Assembly: GCA_048013815.1 (NCBI GenBank)
Contig: CM106585.1
Span: 6,882,001 to 6,946,000 of the forward strand
DNA: 64,000 nucleotides
Reading direction: 5' to 3'
Origin: Setoptus koraiensis
Lineage: Eukaryota; Arthropoda
In this document: piece by piece, positions 44,201 through 56,556 of the stretch
Layout of the letters: each line of letters begins with the position of its first letter
How positions within the stretch are numbered: the first letter of the stretch is position 1
Notes under the pieces: generated by a model
Told to the model about the DNA's origin: nothing
The model's input: only the letters and a program-made list of their open reading frames with translations
Databases searched by the model: none
Made by a program: the position numbers and the translations under genes

Positions 44201-47200
44201 AACTGAGTTAAGGTCTGGCTGGCACCGGAAGTGATGCTCGCTTTGCGCCAGTTTGTCTCAAGTCCGGATACAATTTGCACTTTGTCTCTGTCTTGTTCGT
44301 GGCCACTGTCATCCGCCAGTTGACGTTGTTCAACTGCGATCAATTGCTGCGACCTTTGGCTCGCTGCGGTCAGATGTGCGCCACCGTCGGTCTCACCCGC
44401 ACCCGACGCGTCACCGCTCGCTGCGCTCCGCGTTTCCGGTCTGTCATACGGCCGCACTTGGTTGCGTTCGATTCTGACAGTGTTGTCGTCAGCGGCTGCA
44501 GACGCGTGCCCGCCCCTCTGAGGGGGCTTGTCATGGGTCACGGGAGAGGTCAGAGTCACAATGTTTCGCACTCGTTCGTTTGCCATATTCTGACTCACCA
44601 CACTCTCGCTGGGAATCTGTTTTCGGGAATATTTGCCGCTCCTGCCTTCGGTTGCACCGGCCCGGCTCTTTGCCGGACTCTGCCCGGATCCCGTCGTGGG
44701 CGCCGCCTTTTGCCTGGCGTTGGCAGGCTGTCTGGCGCGCGTGGGTTGTCTCTGCCTTGTGCTTGCACCCGTACTGACCGTCCCGACCGTCCCGACCGTA
44801 TCGCCTTGTTGGGCTTGGTTGGGGGTGTGGTGGACGAAGCGGTCGCTGGCCAGTTCGTTCACCTGTCGCATCTCGCTGTCGGACAATTGTTGCTCGCTCA
44901 CTGTTATAATGGACTCGTTGGACTTGGTGCGCTCCATTGGAAAGCGCACCGGCAGGTCAACCAGGTAGCCCTGCAGCGATCGATTGGTGCCTATCTCGAT
45001 CGATTTGTTAGTGGCGGCGGTCGCCATTTGGCCCGTACGCTGGGCGCCCGCTCGGGCAGTTCGCTGGCCTGCGCCATGGCGTGCTGGCTGTCTCGCTGTG
45101 CCGTGATTGTTGGCCGCGACGGCCAGCACCCTGCAATGCGTATCCGGCTCGGGTGGCAGTTGTCGCTGAGTGGACACAACGACAAGATCTTCCTTGAAGG
45201 TCACTCTGGGTTGAACGCGCGTCTCCGAGCTACTGCGCACCAGAGCCCGGCTCCTCGTGTCACTTCCGGTTATTCTTGCGGGGCTCAGTTGCTGGCCCTG
45301 TCTAGTATTGGCTGCGAATTCATCGTTTGTCACACACAAAAGTGTCTCGTCTACTGACGCTCGCGCCATTGCTTGCGACGGGCGCCCGCTGTTACAGTGA
45401 TTGGCGCTTGCCAGACATTTGGGCGCCCTCGAGGCGCTCACAAGCTCCAATTGAGGAGCGGACACCATACGAATCAGCTTAGGGTCCCTCTTTCTCACCG
45501 TTGTCGTCTTATCCGCTGCAGCGCCAACAACTAAACTCGCTCTCCGTTGCTGCCGATTGTTTTCTTGTCTCGGGTCCAACTTGCCGGCCGTGCATAAATG
45601 GCCGCCGGCCGTCTGCGACTGTCTGTTCGAGTGATCGGCCGGGCCGGCCGGCACCTTTGACGGGCTCGTTTGGCGGGCCCTGGCCTTGGCCGTGCGCTGT
45701 TGAGATGGACTTTTCGCTTGCATGCTTTGCTTGATGGGTCTCACTGGCGACCTCTGCGTGGGCGATTTGCCCTTGGCCGGGCTGCTCTTGTTGTCGAGCT
45801 TGCTGTCAAGCTTGCTGTGACTCGATGCCGCGAGTGACGAGTCACGACTTTTTACCGCCGGGCCGCCGCTGCAGCCTATGGTGCTGGCCGAGTGGGGCGC
45901 TGTGTGGAGAACTGGACGAATATAATCACTTCTGTCTGGTCTAACCTCAAATTTGGCCAACTCTATAGGCGAAACCGGCGACTTTATCTGGCTGCTTCTG
46001 GCCAATGACGGCTGCTGCTGCTGCTGTTGCTGTTGTGACGGCTTCGGTTCCCTTTGGTCCGTTTCATCCGGTGACTTATGCGCCGGCGACGGCTTGGCAG
46101 TGCCGTTGTTGTTGATGTTGTTGTTGTCTAGATCACTGAGCGCTGTCCGCGGCGACTCCGGCCGTTCGCCTATGTTGTTGCAGGGTGTCTGCGTCGACAG
46201 GTCGCTCGTCGGGCCCGCAATTAGCGGGCCGTCGACGAGGAAATTCTTGCAAGTGTCCAGTTCCTGTTGCAACTGGGCACAATTTAGAACGCGCCTCAGA
46301 TCGTCGGTGTACAATTTGCACACCAGCGCCATACCGATGGCGCCCGCAAATTCGGCCAGCAATTGCTCGAACGACGATTGCTTGCTGGCCACGTATTGCC
46401 TATTTAACCAAATGTTGGCCTTCCTTTTAGGATTGTGATAATCAATTATGCATATTTGCACCGTTGCCACCGTTGTCTGTTGTTTGTCTTTATTATTAAT
46501 TGTCTCGCTGGCATTGGCATGATCGTCGCCCCCATGATTCCGTTTGGCCAGTCGCCTCAGCACACTGGCCTCCTGGCGACATGCTAGTTCCTCACCTGTT
46601 CGCTTGCTGCCAACTTGCTGCTGCTGCTGATGATGCTGATGGTACAACGGTGACACGGAACAGGTCGTCATTTCCGGTGTGAGGGGGCCCGCCGTGTAAG
46701 TGTGAGTGACGGGCGACCGTTGGCCAGCGCCGTTGGCGTTGGGCGCCATTGCGGCCACGCCAATGAGATAATTTGATTGAAAATCAAAGTAGCGCGTTCC
46801 CGAGACAATGTAGATGGCGTTGTGTTGTAACTCGCTCACACTATACAACAATTGACCCTCGTTGTTAAACAAATATCTTGCGCCGCCTTGAATAATGAGC
46901 CGGCCATTTATGTAGTCCAACAGGCGATTCAGATCAACAAATTCGTTGTCGCGCAAACTGATACGAAGCGGCTTCTCAAACGGAAGTCCGTTGCTGTAAA
47001 TGGTCAATATTTTGGCCCGATGGAGCGTGTCGCGTGACCGGCTCATTCTGGCGCTGCTCGCGCCACCTGACAATGGCGGCAGCAATTGTTGCTGCTGCGG
47101 CAAGCCGCCAAAACCCACCAGCGGTTTGCCCGACCGGTAGCTGGCAGTCGGTGCGGTCTGCGTCAAATTGGAGTAGCTACCGCCGAGTCGCTTCCGGTTG

Positions 47201-48675
47201 CTCGTAAGTCTGCTCTGCTGGCAGCTTGTGCTGGCTGTTAAATGGGGCAAATTTGGCCTCTCGTCTGGCCTTGCCTGCCCAGATTCCCGTCCGATGCTGT
47301 CGCGGCTGTTATTCAGGCAACTCCAGTTGGCATAATCGCGATTCAGGTCCACATACAACAGATCGTTATAGTTCAAGTTGGTGCTGCTGTCGTTCAGACA
47401 GCAACTTGATAAACTCTGGCGCCTGTTGTTGGCGTCCCACGCCACTAATACCGGCCCGCTTGAGCGTGTGTGTCCGGCCCCGGCCCGGGCAATCTGACTG
47501 TGCCCCGTCGAGTCGCCGGTGAAATTGCTGACAGCTCGCTGAGGCCTGTTGACAACTGTGGGCAATGTTGTCAGTTCACTATTTCTCTTTCTGGTTAACT
47601 GGGTCGCCGTCGGGCTAACTCTGTGCCAATCTGTCGCGTTATTGTTGGCATGCTGGCCGTCGTTAATTAGCGCCCTGTCACTATCGCTGTCACTATCACC
47701 TGTCGTCCGGTATTTGTGGGCTTTCGCTCTAATGGTGGGCGATTTTGATCTAGTTTCGCTGCATTTGTTGCGTTGTGACTGTGACTTGTTGTGTATTTTC
47801 GATGCTCTGTTTTTTCGTCGCTTCGATTTGGTCGTCGTTTTAGTTGCGCTCAACGAGTTGCAGCCACAAGTGTGAAGCTTCAGGTCACTGTCGGTGATAA
47901 TTTGGTCTGATTGGTGGTGCCCATGGCCGGCATGGCTGCCACAACTGCTGCTTGCTGTGGAATCACTGGGCAAACTGAGGAAGAATCCGTTATTCTTATC
48001 CGTGTCATTGTCGCTGGTGGCCGCTATCAGCGCAGCTCTCTTATTATCCGCCTGTCTCAATTGTCTCCGATTTTTCGCCTTCTTCTTGATCGTCTTTCTC
48101 ACCGGGCCACCACTGAGCTCTTGTTTACAACTATTACAATTGGTATTAGTATTATTATTTTTTCTACTATTGGCCGAGGGCGACAACAAAAGCTTGCTCG
48201 GTCTGGCCAGTGGCTCGTGCTCTGACACGCCACCCTTGTGATAGTCTATTTGTGCCAATGTTCTGTCGCCAATATGAAAATATCTGATGGCCTCCCTGTC
48301 TAGAATGTCGTCGTTTGAGTCGTCACTTGTTTGTCTGTCGTTGTTGTTGTTGTCGCTGTTTGGGTCACTGTTGTTGTTGCTGCTTCTGCCGATAGTCTTG
48401 GCAAATTTTTGCTGCTTGTCAGTTGTCTTTACCGCTACTGCTGCTGCTGCTGATACATTAGCTGCTCGTGTATAATCTTTGCTGGCGGCTGGATAAAATG
48501 TCTGATATCGTTCGCTCATCGACGATTTTCTTCGCGCCAATTGTGGCGAACGCGACTGATCGATTGTGACAGGTTGCTGCTGCTGCTGACACATGTCTGA
48601 GGCCCGATGTTTTGACTGGGCCACGAGTGACAACTGGTCGCCATGGCAAACAAAGGGCCCATTGTCATTGTCCAT
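41219..48675 (-). CDS. DCX-EMAP: Doublecortin-domain EMAP protein (DCX-EMAP)
   Basis: Proteins of this type bind microtubules; the Drosophila DCX-EMAP is needed for mechanotransduction in ciliated sense organs. Two exons: 48675-41986 (2230 codons) and 41770-41219 (183 residues plus stop), intron 41771-41985 (215 bp, GT-AG), 2413 aa. The N-terminal 550 residues are Ser/Asn-rich and disordered. A doublecortin domain lies at about 552-632 (ILTIYSNGLPFEKP, then YIVSGTRYF), and a second, weaker one at about 737-817. A basic Ser/Pro-rich linker follows. The HELP/EMAP part starts near 1508 (FSLQWVHGF, then YPIGALVILWN, AHTSDVCCL) and WD40 blades run to the end. The ATG at 48675 is the first in-frame ATG; an upstream extension offers only TTG. 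The 3' end is duplicated at 38522-39364. Confidence 0.88.
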
Positions 48676-50050
48676 TGTTGTTATTGTTGTCGCTATACGC
48701 AAATAGGCTATGGCACAAATAAAGTTGCTGCTATCAATCTATTCGTCTAGTCGTCGTCTGATAGTCACAATAGTATCACTGTCCGTCTGTCTATAATTAC
48801 TTGTCATCTCTTGTAAGGGTTGTTTGCAAACAATGGAGCCCCTTCTCAATTGGTGCACCTTTACTTTGGCACTGGTGCTGTTGCTGCTGCGGTCGCTCAC
48901 ATAAACTCTTGTATTATCACTCAGATCGTACAATAAATTGCTGACTAGTTAACAGAGACTCAAGTAGTAAAAAAAGTCAACTCTCCCTCTAGCGAATTGC
49001 GTAACGCGTAACAGACATACAAGCGAGCGGGTTCAGATATGACATTTGCGAATACGACACCATAGACAGAGATAGAGACACCGGACAGAGAGGCCATTGG
49101 CTTTTCGACGTGGTCAACCGTTAACGGTGAATTTATTCAGAGCGCCAGCGAGGTTCACAGACAGCGCAGCGTAGAGTTTATTCAGTTTTATATTTATATA
49201 TATAATATTTATATAATTTTGTATGACATACACAGACACATGGATCCCCTTTTGGGGCGTGCCGGAATAAACAGCAACGGACAGCAAACTAGAGGAAAAA
49301 ACTAAAAATATTCATTGCGCACAATTGGCTCAAAAAAATGGTTACCTGACGTTAGCTGCGCTGGCGCGCGCTTACGTAACAACCAACGACACGGGCACAC
49401 AAATAACAAAACAAATGGTCGGTGGCAATTAGTGGCCCCCCACACCACACACACAACTCACACTCAACTGGACACTGTGGAGTGGAGTTAGTTAAAAGTT
49501 GATAGCGGTAGTGGTGACCGACCACTACTAATAACCACTTACTATATGGTGCCATGATTATTACTATATGTTAATCACTTGCCCGCGGGTTAATTACTTG
49601 GCCCAAAATGTGCGTGCCTCTCCCTCTTTTACCTGACTTGTGCGGTAACCTGGTGGCGGTAACTGAATACCGAGTGAATACTACCACACTGAACAGGCTG
49701 AAAACTCCTACGCTTTTCCCCTGCGCCACGCTACTTATTATATCATGTGGCTGTATCACCGGTAGATATCTGCTAGTGATATGGTCAGTTGATATAAAAT
49801 GCTCGTGATATTTAAACGCCGCCATCGCCGCTATGCGCCACCATCATCACAATTAGTGGTGCACTATTAATGGCAAGCTAGATGGCGAGCTGGCTGGCTG
49901 CTACTGCTGATGCTGTTGTTGTTGTTGGTCGTGGTGTGGGCCGAATAATCATTGCGACCGCAATGGGGACCTAGTTACCGATGCGCCGCCATGATATTGT
50001 TTCGCCCGCCGAATCAACCACTGCCAGCGAGCCCAGCCGGGACAGACAAA
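48676..50050. other. Intergenic, DCX-EMAP upstream
   Basis: No gene supported. It contains the DCX-EMAP leader and promoter, an AT-rich patch at about 49185-49220, and CA-rich short tracts. A 64-codon minus-strand frame before DCX-EMAP begins with TTG and is not called. Confidence 0.45.
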
Positions 50051-51022
50051 TCATACAAAAGTTTGCGGCACTGCCACGTTGTCTATGGAGTTTCTCGGCA
50101 AGCGGTCGAAGAATATCACACCGGCCGATCGCTCTATTACATCCAATTTGTTTAATGGCACCCGGTAGTCCTCTAGACGTATCTTATTGTTAATGCTCTT
50201 GTCATTGGGCATCACAAATGCCTCTAGCCGCATGGCGCCCTCTTTAGTTTCGTAGGCGAACACCTTAAAGAAGTGCGTGGGCACGCTCACTTGATTGGCC
50301 CCAATCACCTCGTAATGAACATAAAATCGGCCATTTTGTGGATCTTTTCTGGGCAAAAACAACGGCCCGGTAACAACGTATAAATTCTTGGATTGTTTTG
50401 TCCTGTAGCGCACGTATTTCTCCAGTTTGTTCCAGCCCTCCCTATTGAACGTTGGCTCCTGAGGTGATATATTGGACAAAACAAACGTTTGCTCTACGTC
50501 TTGTTGGCGCAATTTATGGTTGCCAGCCGCCGCCAAATGGCCCCTGTCATAGCCAGAGCCTCGGTAGTCGGATGGATGCGAACGAAAGTATTCGTGCAGC
50601 GTTTTGTCCTCGCAAAATTCCGCATGAGATCTGTCCGTGTGATTGTTGTTGTCAATTTTGTCGGGAGTTAGGTGCTCGTAGGTCCAGGCGGCCGTTCTCA
50701 GGCGTCTGTCATAGGAGACTATGAAATCGTCAAACAGTCTTATGTTGTCAGTACTGGGGAAGCCCCATGTGGCCAGTTGCTTGAAATTTTGACCCGCAAT
50801 GGCCGGATCGGTTTCTACTAAATGTTTCCTGTCCGAATGGCTTGTTGGCTTGATGTGGTTATTTATGTTAATAATGTTGCCATTGTCGTTCGGCTGATTA
50901 GATCTGGGCGAAAAGTGATCCGAAGCTAGGGCAGCGTGATCCCTAACCACTCTTTCGTAGGCGATGCCCATCAGTGACCCGGCTAGGGCCGCGGTGCAAA
51001 ATTTTATAATGCTCCTTGCCAT
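50051..51022 (-). CDS. EndoG: Endonuclease G, mitochondrial
   Basis: A DNA/RNA non-specific nuclease of the beta-beta-alpha-metal family, resident in the mitochondrial intermembrane space and implicated in apoptotic or paternal mtDNA degradation. The 323-aa product has a short N-terminal hydrophobic targeting segment (residues 5-20), an Asn/His-rich linker, then the nuclease fold from about residue 85 (WGFPSTDNIRLFDDFIVSYDRR). The catalytic motif is DRGHLAAAGN with His162, with LSNISPQ, NREGWNKLEKY (metal-binding Asn region), VVTGPLFLPR, VIGANQVSVPTHFFKV and FVMPN following, the order and wording of EndoG rather than EXOG. It is a single exon, ATG at 51022. Confidence 0.93.
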   Translation of the reverse strand: MARSIIKFCTAALAGSLMGIAYERVVRDHAALASDHFSPRSNQPNDNGNIININNHIKPTSHSDRKHLVETDPAIAGQNFKQLATWGFPSTDNIRLFDDFIVSYDRRLRTAAWTYEHLTPDKIDNNNHTDRSHAEFCEDKTLHEYFRSHPSDYRGSGYDRGHLAAAGNHKLRQQDVEQTFVLSNISPQEPTFNREGWNKLEKYVRYRTKQSKNLYVVTGPLFLPRKDPQNGRFYVHYEVIGANQVSVPTHFFKVFAYETKEGAMRLEAFVMPNDKSINNKIRLEDYRVPLNKLDVIERSAGVIFFDRLPRNSIDNVAVPQTFV

Positions 51023-54000
51023 GTCTCGTTGTGACCTACAGATGATTTAACCAAACTATATGTGAAAACTATAACTAGTGCTCGGGACGGCTAGCTGATG
51101 AGTCGTAAATATAAATTTAATTTAATTGATATTCTATTTATTAACAATAATAACAACAATAACAGCAACAACAACAATAACGGGACCGTAACGGTTTTAA
51201 ATTACCAACGGTAACACCGTGACACAGTTGTTTACAAATGCCACATATGCGCCATGATCAGTCTCGAAAGCAAAAACATTCATGCAAAAAACGCCCGGAA
51301 GGGCGGCGCTGTCTGCGCATGATGAGTGAGCTTTGCAGAGCCGTCGCCCGAAAGGCACACAGCATTGCGTCCTCGTGCGTCGAGAGCTGCAAGCTTTGTA
51401 GCAATCATTTGAAACGAAACAAACCCGACCACTATTCTGCCATTATGAGAGATGCTGGAGAAATCCGCTAGGGGTAACCCTTGCGTACAGGATGTTGCTA
51501 AATAGTGTGACCCCTGGCGGATTTGCTCAAGAATCATTAAGTGCCAGCGTTGATCGAGTCATGTTTTGCCTAGTATCATTGTGATTGGTGATACTGTATC
51601 ACCAATCAGTTTGTAGGCGAGTACGACATCTATGACGGGTTATCATTGTACCGTTATACCGAACTGTGTCCCACAGTCTGTGTGCGTTTTTGCGAATGTC
51701 GCTCCGGTGGATTTTCATGGCGTCCGCCAGGGCGGCGTACTTGATTCGCCTTGTGCAATGTGAGCGGGTGGCAGTTGATACTGCTTGCATTCGTGGCCAC
51801 TCGATTGAATCACAATAACTGAACATTTATCGAACCACTTTTGGTTTTGTTGTCAACTGTGATCATCAGAGTCTGATGCGCTTTGCACGCCTCTGGCGGA
51901 TAAAAGAGTCACCAGAGTAAAACTGAAAAAAGCGTACACAGAAAAGAAAGTGACGCTCCTCAAAAGATGGCGCCACTTGCTTGTGGAATGGGGCCCAACT
52001 GGGGCCCGGCGAGGCAGGCCTTTCAAAGCCATTGGCCTGCGATAGACGACGAGAATTCACTCAAAGTTTTGAGTTGGTTTAACACAAGTGTCCATTCGTG
52101 AATAAGTCTGGGCTGTGTTTAATAGATCGCGCGATGGGTACCTAGCGATGAATGAGCGAGCGCAAAGATGACGAAAACTTATATCGTATAAGTTATACGT
52201 AATGAGTCAACAGACACAGTCAAATAGAGGCCAGATACGTCCTGTCTGGCATTGACGGATAGAATGGTTTGCATTTTTGCACAATCGTGCTTGTTGATAC
52301 ATTTGCCAGTTGGGCGCCGTTTGTTTGCTCGCGCTGTTAGATCTGTTTGACGTTTGTTTGCAGTAGTTTTGCGTCTGGCGGCCGCCAACGCTCCCAGTGC
52401 AGGAATGGGCCCATTAAAACATGGTCCTCAACACAATTGAGACAGACAGTCTCAATTGTGGGAGGGAGACAGAGAGGGAGAGGCAGCGAACGAGCGAAGA
52501 AAAAGATACGACGACGACGACGACGACGACGCGATTAATGGGGCGCGGGAAGCGTTTATTTGCCGATCAAACTGCACTCTGACACAAGTAAAAGTTGTAA
52601 AGCTGATGGAGGGCGTGGGGGGCGCACTGCAATTCGTGCCCTGAATACAGATCGTGATTTATATTCAATTTTCCCGTTTCTTGCCCCCGATTGAATGTCC
52701 ATTTCGCGACGAGACATTTCGTCGGGCCGGCCGAGCCGGCGGGCTGGCCCAAAACGCCGAAACTGTGGAAACTGCGAAAACTGCGGAAAATGTGGAAAAT
52801 GTTGAAAATGTTGAAGGGGCTGCGAAAGCCAAGGAGGCCCGGCCTGGCGTGAGCGGCGAGGGTTGGCCGCGGTTAAGGTCAGACGGCGGGCGCTGCGAAA
52901 GTCATTGATTTCGCATCTGAGCCGCTCGACGGCGAGCTGGTCCGATCGCGTGCCATCTCGTGCACGGCGCCAGTTGTTGTTTGCTCAAAATAACACGGGT
53001 AACGGTTAAATAACGTGCTGGCTGGCTTGTTGTCGCCGGCTGGCTCATCGTCGGCGCTGGTTGGTCGCTGGTGCTGGCTGGCTGGCCGGCTGGTCGGAAC
53101 GACGGTTAGAAAACACAAATTGATTGGTGAGCACATGACAGCAGCGGCAGAGCGAGTGGGAGTAAATTGTCCGAGCCACAGTGACATATAGAGCGAGTCA
53201 GTCTTTTTGTTCGGCCAGCTCGCGCCAGAGCCCGTTCAGTCCGAGGGTCCAGGAAGTGCGCACAACTGTGCAGCCAGTGGCCGTCTCTCCATCCGCTCTC
53301 TTCAGCGGCCCCCGTTTCTGGCGAGCTCCTGCCGGCGAGCTCGTGTCGTGAGAGGCCGAGCTCGCCAAGAAGCTCGGTGTGTGTGTGTGTCGGCGTCGAG
53401 GATTGGCCAGTACCAAAACCGCAACAATAACAGCCTCACAACAAAGAGATAGTTGCGTTATGTGTCTCATTTGAGACACTGTTTGTGTGCAGTGCAATCT
53501 ATCTGGCCATTACACAATCACGTCATCGGCGGCTGTTGTTATTTTGTTGTTCATGTGTGCTTGTGGTGGTTGCTGTTGCTGTTGTTGCTGTTGCCGTGGT
53601 TGTTGTGGTTGGTGTTGTTGTTGTGGTCGGCTTGGTTGTTGGGGCCAGTTCAGGCAAGTTCAGTAGCATCAGTAGCGATGGGCAGACTCAAACAACGACG
53701 CTGTCTGCGAATTATAATTTCTTAACCTCCTGCCTTCATTTCCGATCCACTGACTTGTGTCCGACTTGCTAGTTTGTCTGCTGTCTGCCAAGATCGCGCC
53801 GCTCGCCCATTTGCCAATGTCGACATATTGCACGTTTGCTGACTATGGCAAAGTGCGCCCCATTGTTTGCTAATTCCAATCGAGAGCCGCCAAGCGAGAC
53901 AAAGGGTTGGCGGCCATCTTGTGGCCACCATCTATCAATAACAATGATGGGGCCGGCCGAAAGACCACACAGCCAATACAATTCAATAATAAACAATTTC

Positions 54001-54304
54001 ATCATACGCGGGGGCCCCACAATTGGCGGCTGGCTCACCTGTACGAGGTTGCTGCACCTGTCGTTGGGGGTTGATGAGGACGAGGCGAATTAAATTATTG
54101 ATATTCATTGCGTTACTACTGTGTCTACTGTCTGTCGGTCGATCTGTCTGTCGGTCTATCTGTGTGTCTGTTGCATCTAATTACGCAAGTCGCAATGTAC
54201 AAGTGGTGAGTGCTTCACAGATGAGTCGTTTGCAGGCGATTCGTTCACAGGTGAGCTTCATAAGTGAGGTGAAAAGCCAACTCGTGTCTTCGCTGTCTCA
54301 GCTA
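51023..54304. other. Intergenic, EndoG to Gln-rich gene
   Basis: About 3.3 kb with no recognisable gene. It holds an (AAC)n-like tract at 51143-51180, a perfect 12-bp hairpin with a 3-base loop at 51582-51608, an (ACG)n microsatellite at about 52507-52532, and a 9-bp-like repeat of GAAAATGTT words at 52757-52816. Downstream exons of the Gln-rich gene could be hidden here but none is identifiable. Confidence 0.45.
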
Positions 54305-56524
54305 CTAACCTACGTAATCGAGCTGACATCGCTGCTGAGAAGCGGCACCATTATTGTTGTTGCCGGCAATATCCAAATTGTTGTTGTTATTGTTGTTGTG
54401 CTGGCCACCGTGCGTGTGCTGTTGCGCAATGTGGTTGCCTATGCCGAACGCCGTTGCCGCATGATGCATGGTGAGATGATGATGATGACGTAATGATGAC
54501 TTGAACGGCGATTGGCTACTCACGTGCCCGTCCATTGACTGACCATAATGATTCAATGGCTGCTGCTGCTGTTGCTGCTGCTGCCGATGATGATATCCGA
54601 TCACAGCTGTGACTTGGCCAATTTGTTGTTGTTGTAGTTGGCGCGCGAGAGATGATTGCATCATTGTTGCAATATGTTTCTGTTCCATGATGCTGCCAAT
54701 AGCTTGCTGTTGTTGCTGTTGTTGCTGCTGTCCGGCAACCATCAAACTGTTTTGGCTTGCAACCACGGAGGCTGAGGGCGCCAAAGTCACCGGCACAACA
54801 ACGCCAGCCGATGCAGCGTTGCCCGATGACGTAACTGACACAACGGAATTATTATTGTTGTTGTTGTTGTTATTATTATTATTATTATTGGCTAACAGGG
54901 ACGGAAGTAAATTTGTTGTTTGCGCCAGCGAGCCGTAGACGGCGGTCATTCTGGCGCCGGCGTGGATATTATTCACTGGCTTGATGGTCATTTGATCATC
55001 GGCAAGGCCATAGGCACCTAGGCGCGTCATTGAGCCGCATTGTTATTACCGGTGTTATTATTATTATTATTATTAGTTTACCGGGTCGCCGAGTGGCCGA
55101 GTCGTCGGTTCGTTGGGTCGTCGAGTCGTCGGTTTGTTGGGTCGTCGAGCCGTCGGTGCCATCGGTGCATTGAGTGGCGAGTTACGAGCGTCAGAGGAAA
55201 CGGGCGAGGCAAGAGTCAGAAGATTGGTTAGCGAGTCTGGTGGGTGCAGAGATACTTTTGTACTTTTATCTGTGCATTGCGATGTGGATCGCGACACAAA
55301 CAAGAGTATAAACAGCAGCATAAACAAGAGCATAAACAGCAACATAAACAAGAGCGCAAACAAAAGCATAATTAAGAGCGCTGCGAACGGGGCCAGAACG
55401 GCTACAACTCACCTGTGCTGCTATTGTGCTGCAACACACTCAATAAGTGACTCATGCGACGTTGGTCCTGTTCATCTTGAGCCACTTCCGGTTCGCACAC
55501 AATCCCGTCAACAATGTCGCTGGTGTTGTCTGTGTTGTCCACTATTGCGTCTACGCACTCGTCCACTATGTCGTCGCACGACGATCTGACACTGTGATCG
55601 TCGCTGTGATTGTCCTGTGATATTAGGTCGCTTTTGTGGCCCATTAGATGATGATCCAATTGATTCAGGTTCAGGTTGCTGCCGCCGCTGTTGGCCATGG
55701 CCTGTTTGGCGCTGTTGCAATTCTTGTTGCCGGATGTCACCGGCATATACGGGCCGGTTCTGTGCGCTGTCAGCTGATGATAGCCTTTATTATTATCCAA
55801 TAATGTTGTCATGTCGTAACTGTTGTTATTGATCAATCTAGAGTCATTTGTGGTGCAGTTGTACTGCTGCTGCTGCTGCTGCTGGAGTTGCATTTGAAAC
55901 ATATTAAATGGATCCAGATCTCGCTGGCTGTCGCTGTCGCTCGCCATGAACGTCCTCGAGTACCTTCGGCTGTCCGCGGACGCCGCATTGACCGAATACC
56001 TCATTTTGGTTGGGGTACTCAGAGCGGACCTGGACTGGGCGTAGCGTTGCTGTTGTTGCTGGTAGCGACTGTGACCCGCTGTCGACTCCACCGGACTACC
56101 GATAGAGGGCAGATAATTGACGGAACCCGCGCGGGACCTGACGCCACCGGCGACATGCGAACTAGAATCAGTGTTAATTGGCTGCAGTGCGTTGATATTG
56201 GTGGCGCTGCTGTTGGCGGACAGGGGCACAATTGGCTGGACACATTTCGACAGCTGCGAGCTGCTCGTTTGTTGCGACGACGGGCGCCTCATTAAGTAAA
56301 AACCATTATCATTATGTAATTGGGCTTGTTGTTGCTGTTGTTGTTGTTGTTGTTGTTGCTGTTGATTTGGCGCGCCGCCGGTGCCGGTTGTATGCGAATA
56401 CAATAAAGTGCCGTGCGCGGAACCCGCTCTTATGGCCGGCGACATGGTATCGGCGCGCTGTCCGTCCATCGAGGCGCCCATATGCAATGAGGCACGACGT
56501 TGCTGTCGGTGGTGGTGACGGTGT

Positions 56525-56556
<32 letters not shown>

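Noticed and set aside
44275-45357. Plus-strand open frame of 360 codons
   Set aside because: It is antisense to the GC-rich, Ser/Pro/Gln-rich exon of DCX-EMAP, where reverse-strand stops are rare. No family pattern.
48676-48933. Upstream extension of DCX-EMAP and a separate short frame before it
   Set aside because: Both would need TTG starts; the first in-frame ATG is at 48675.
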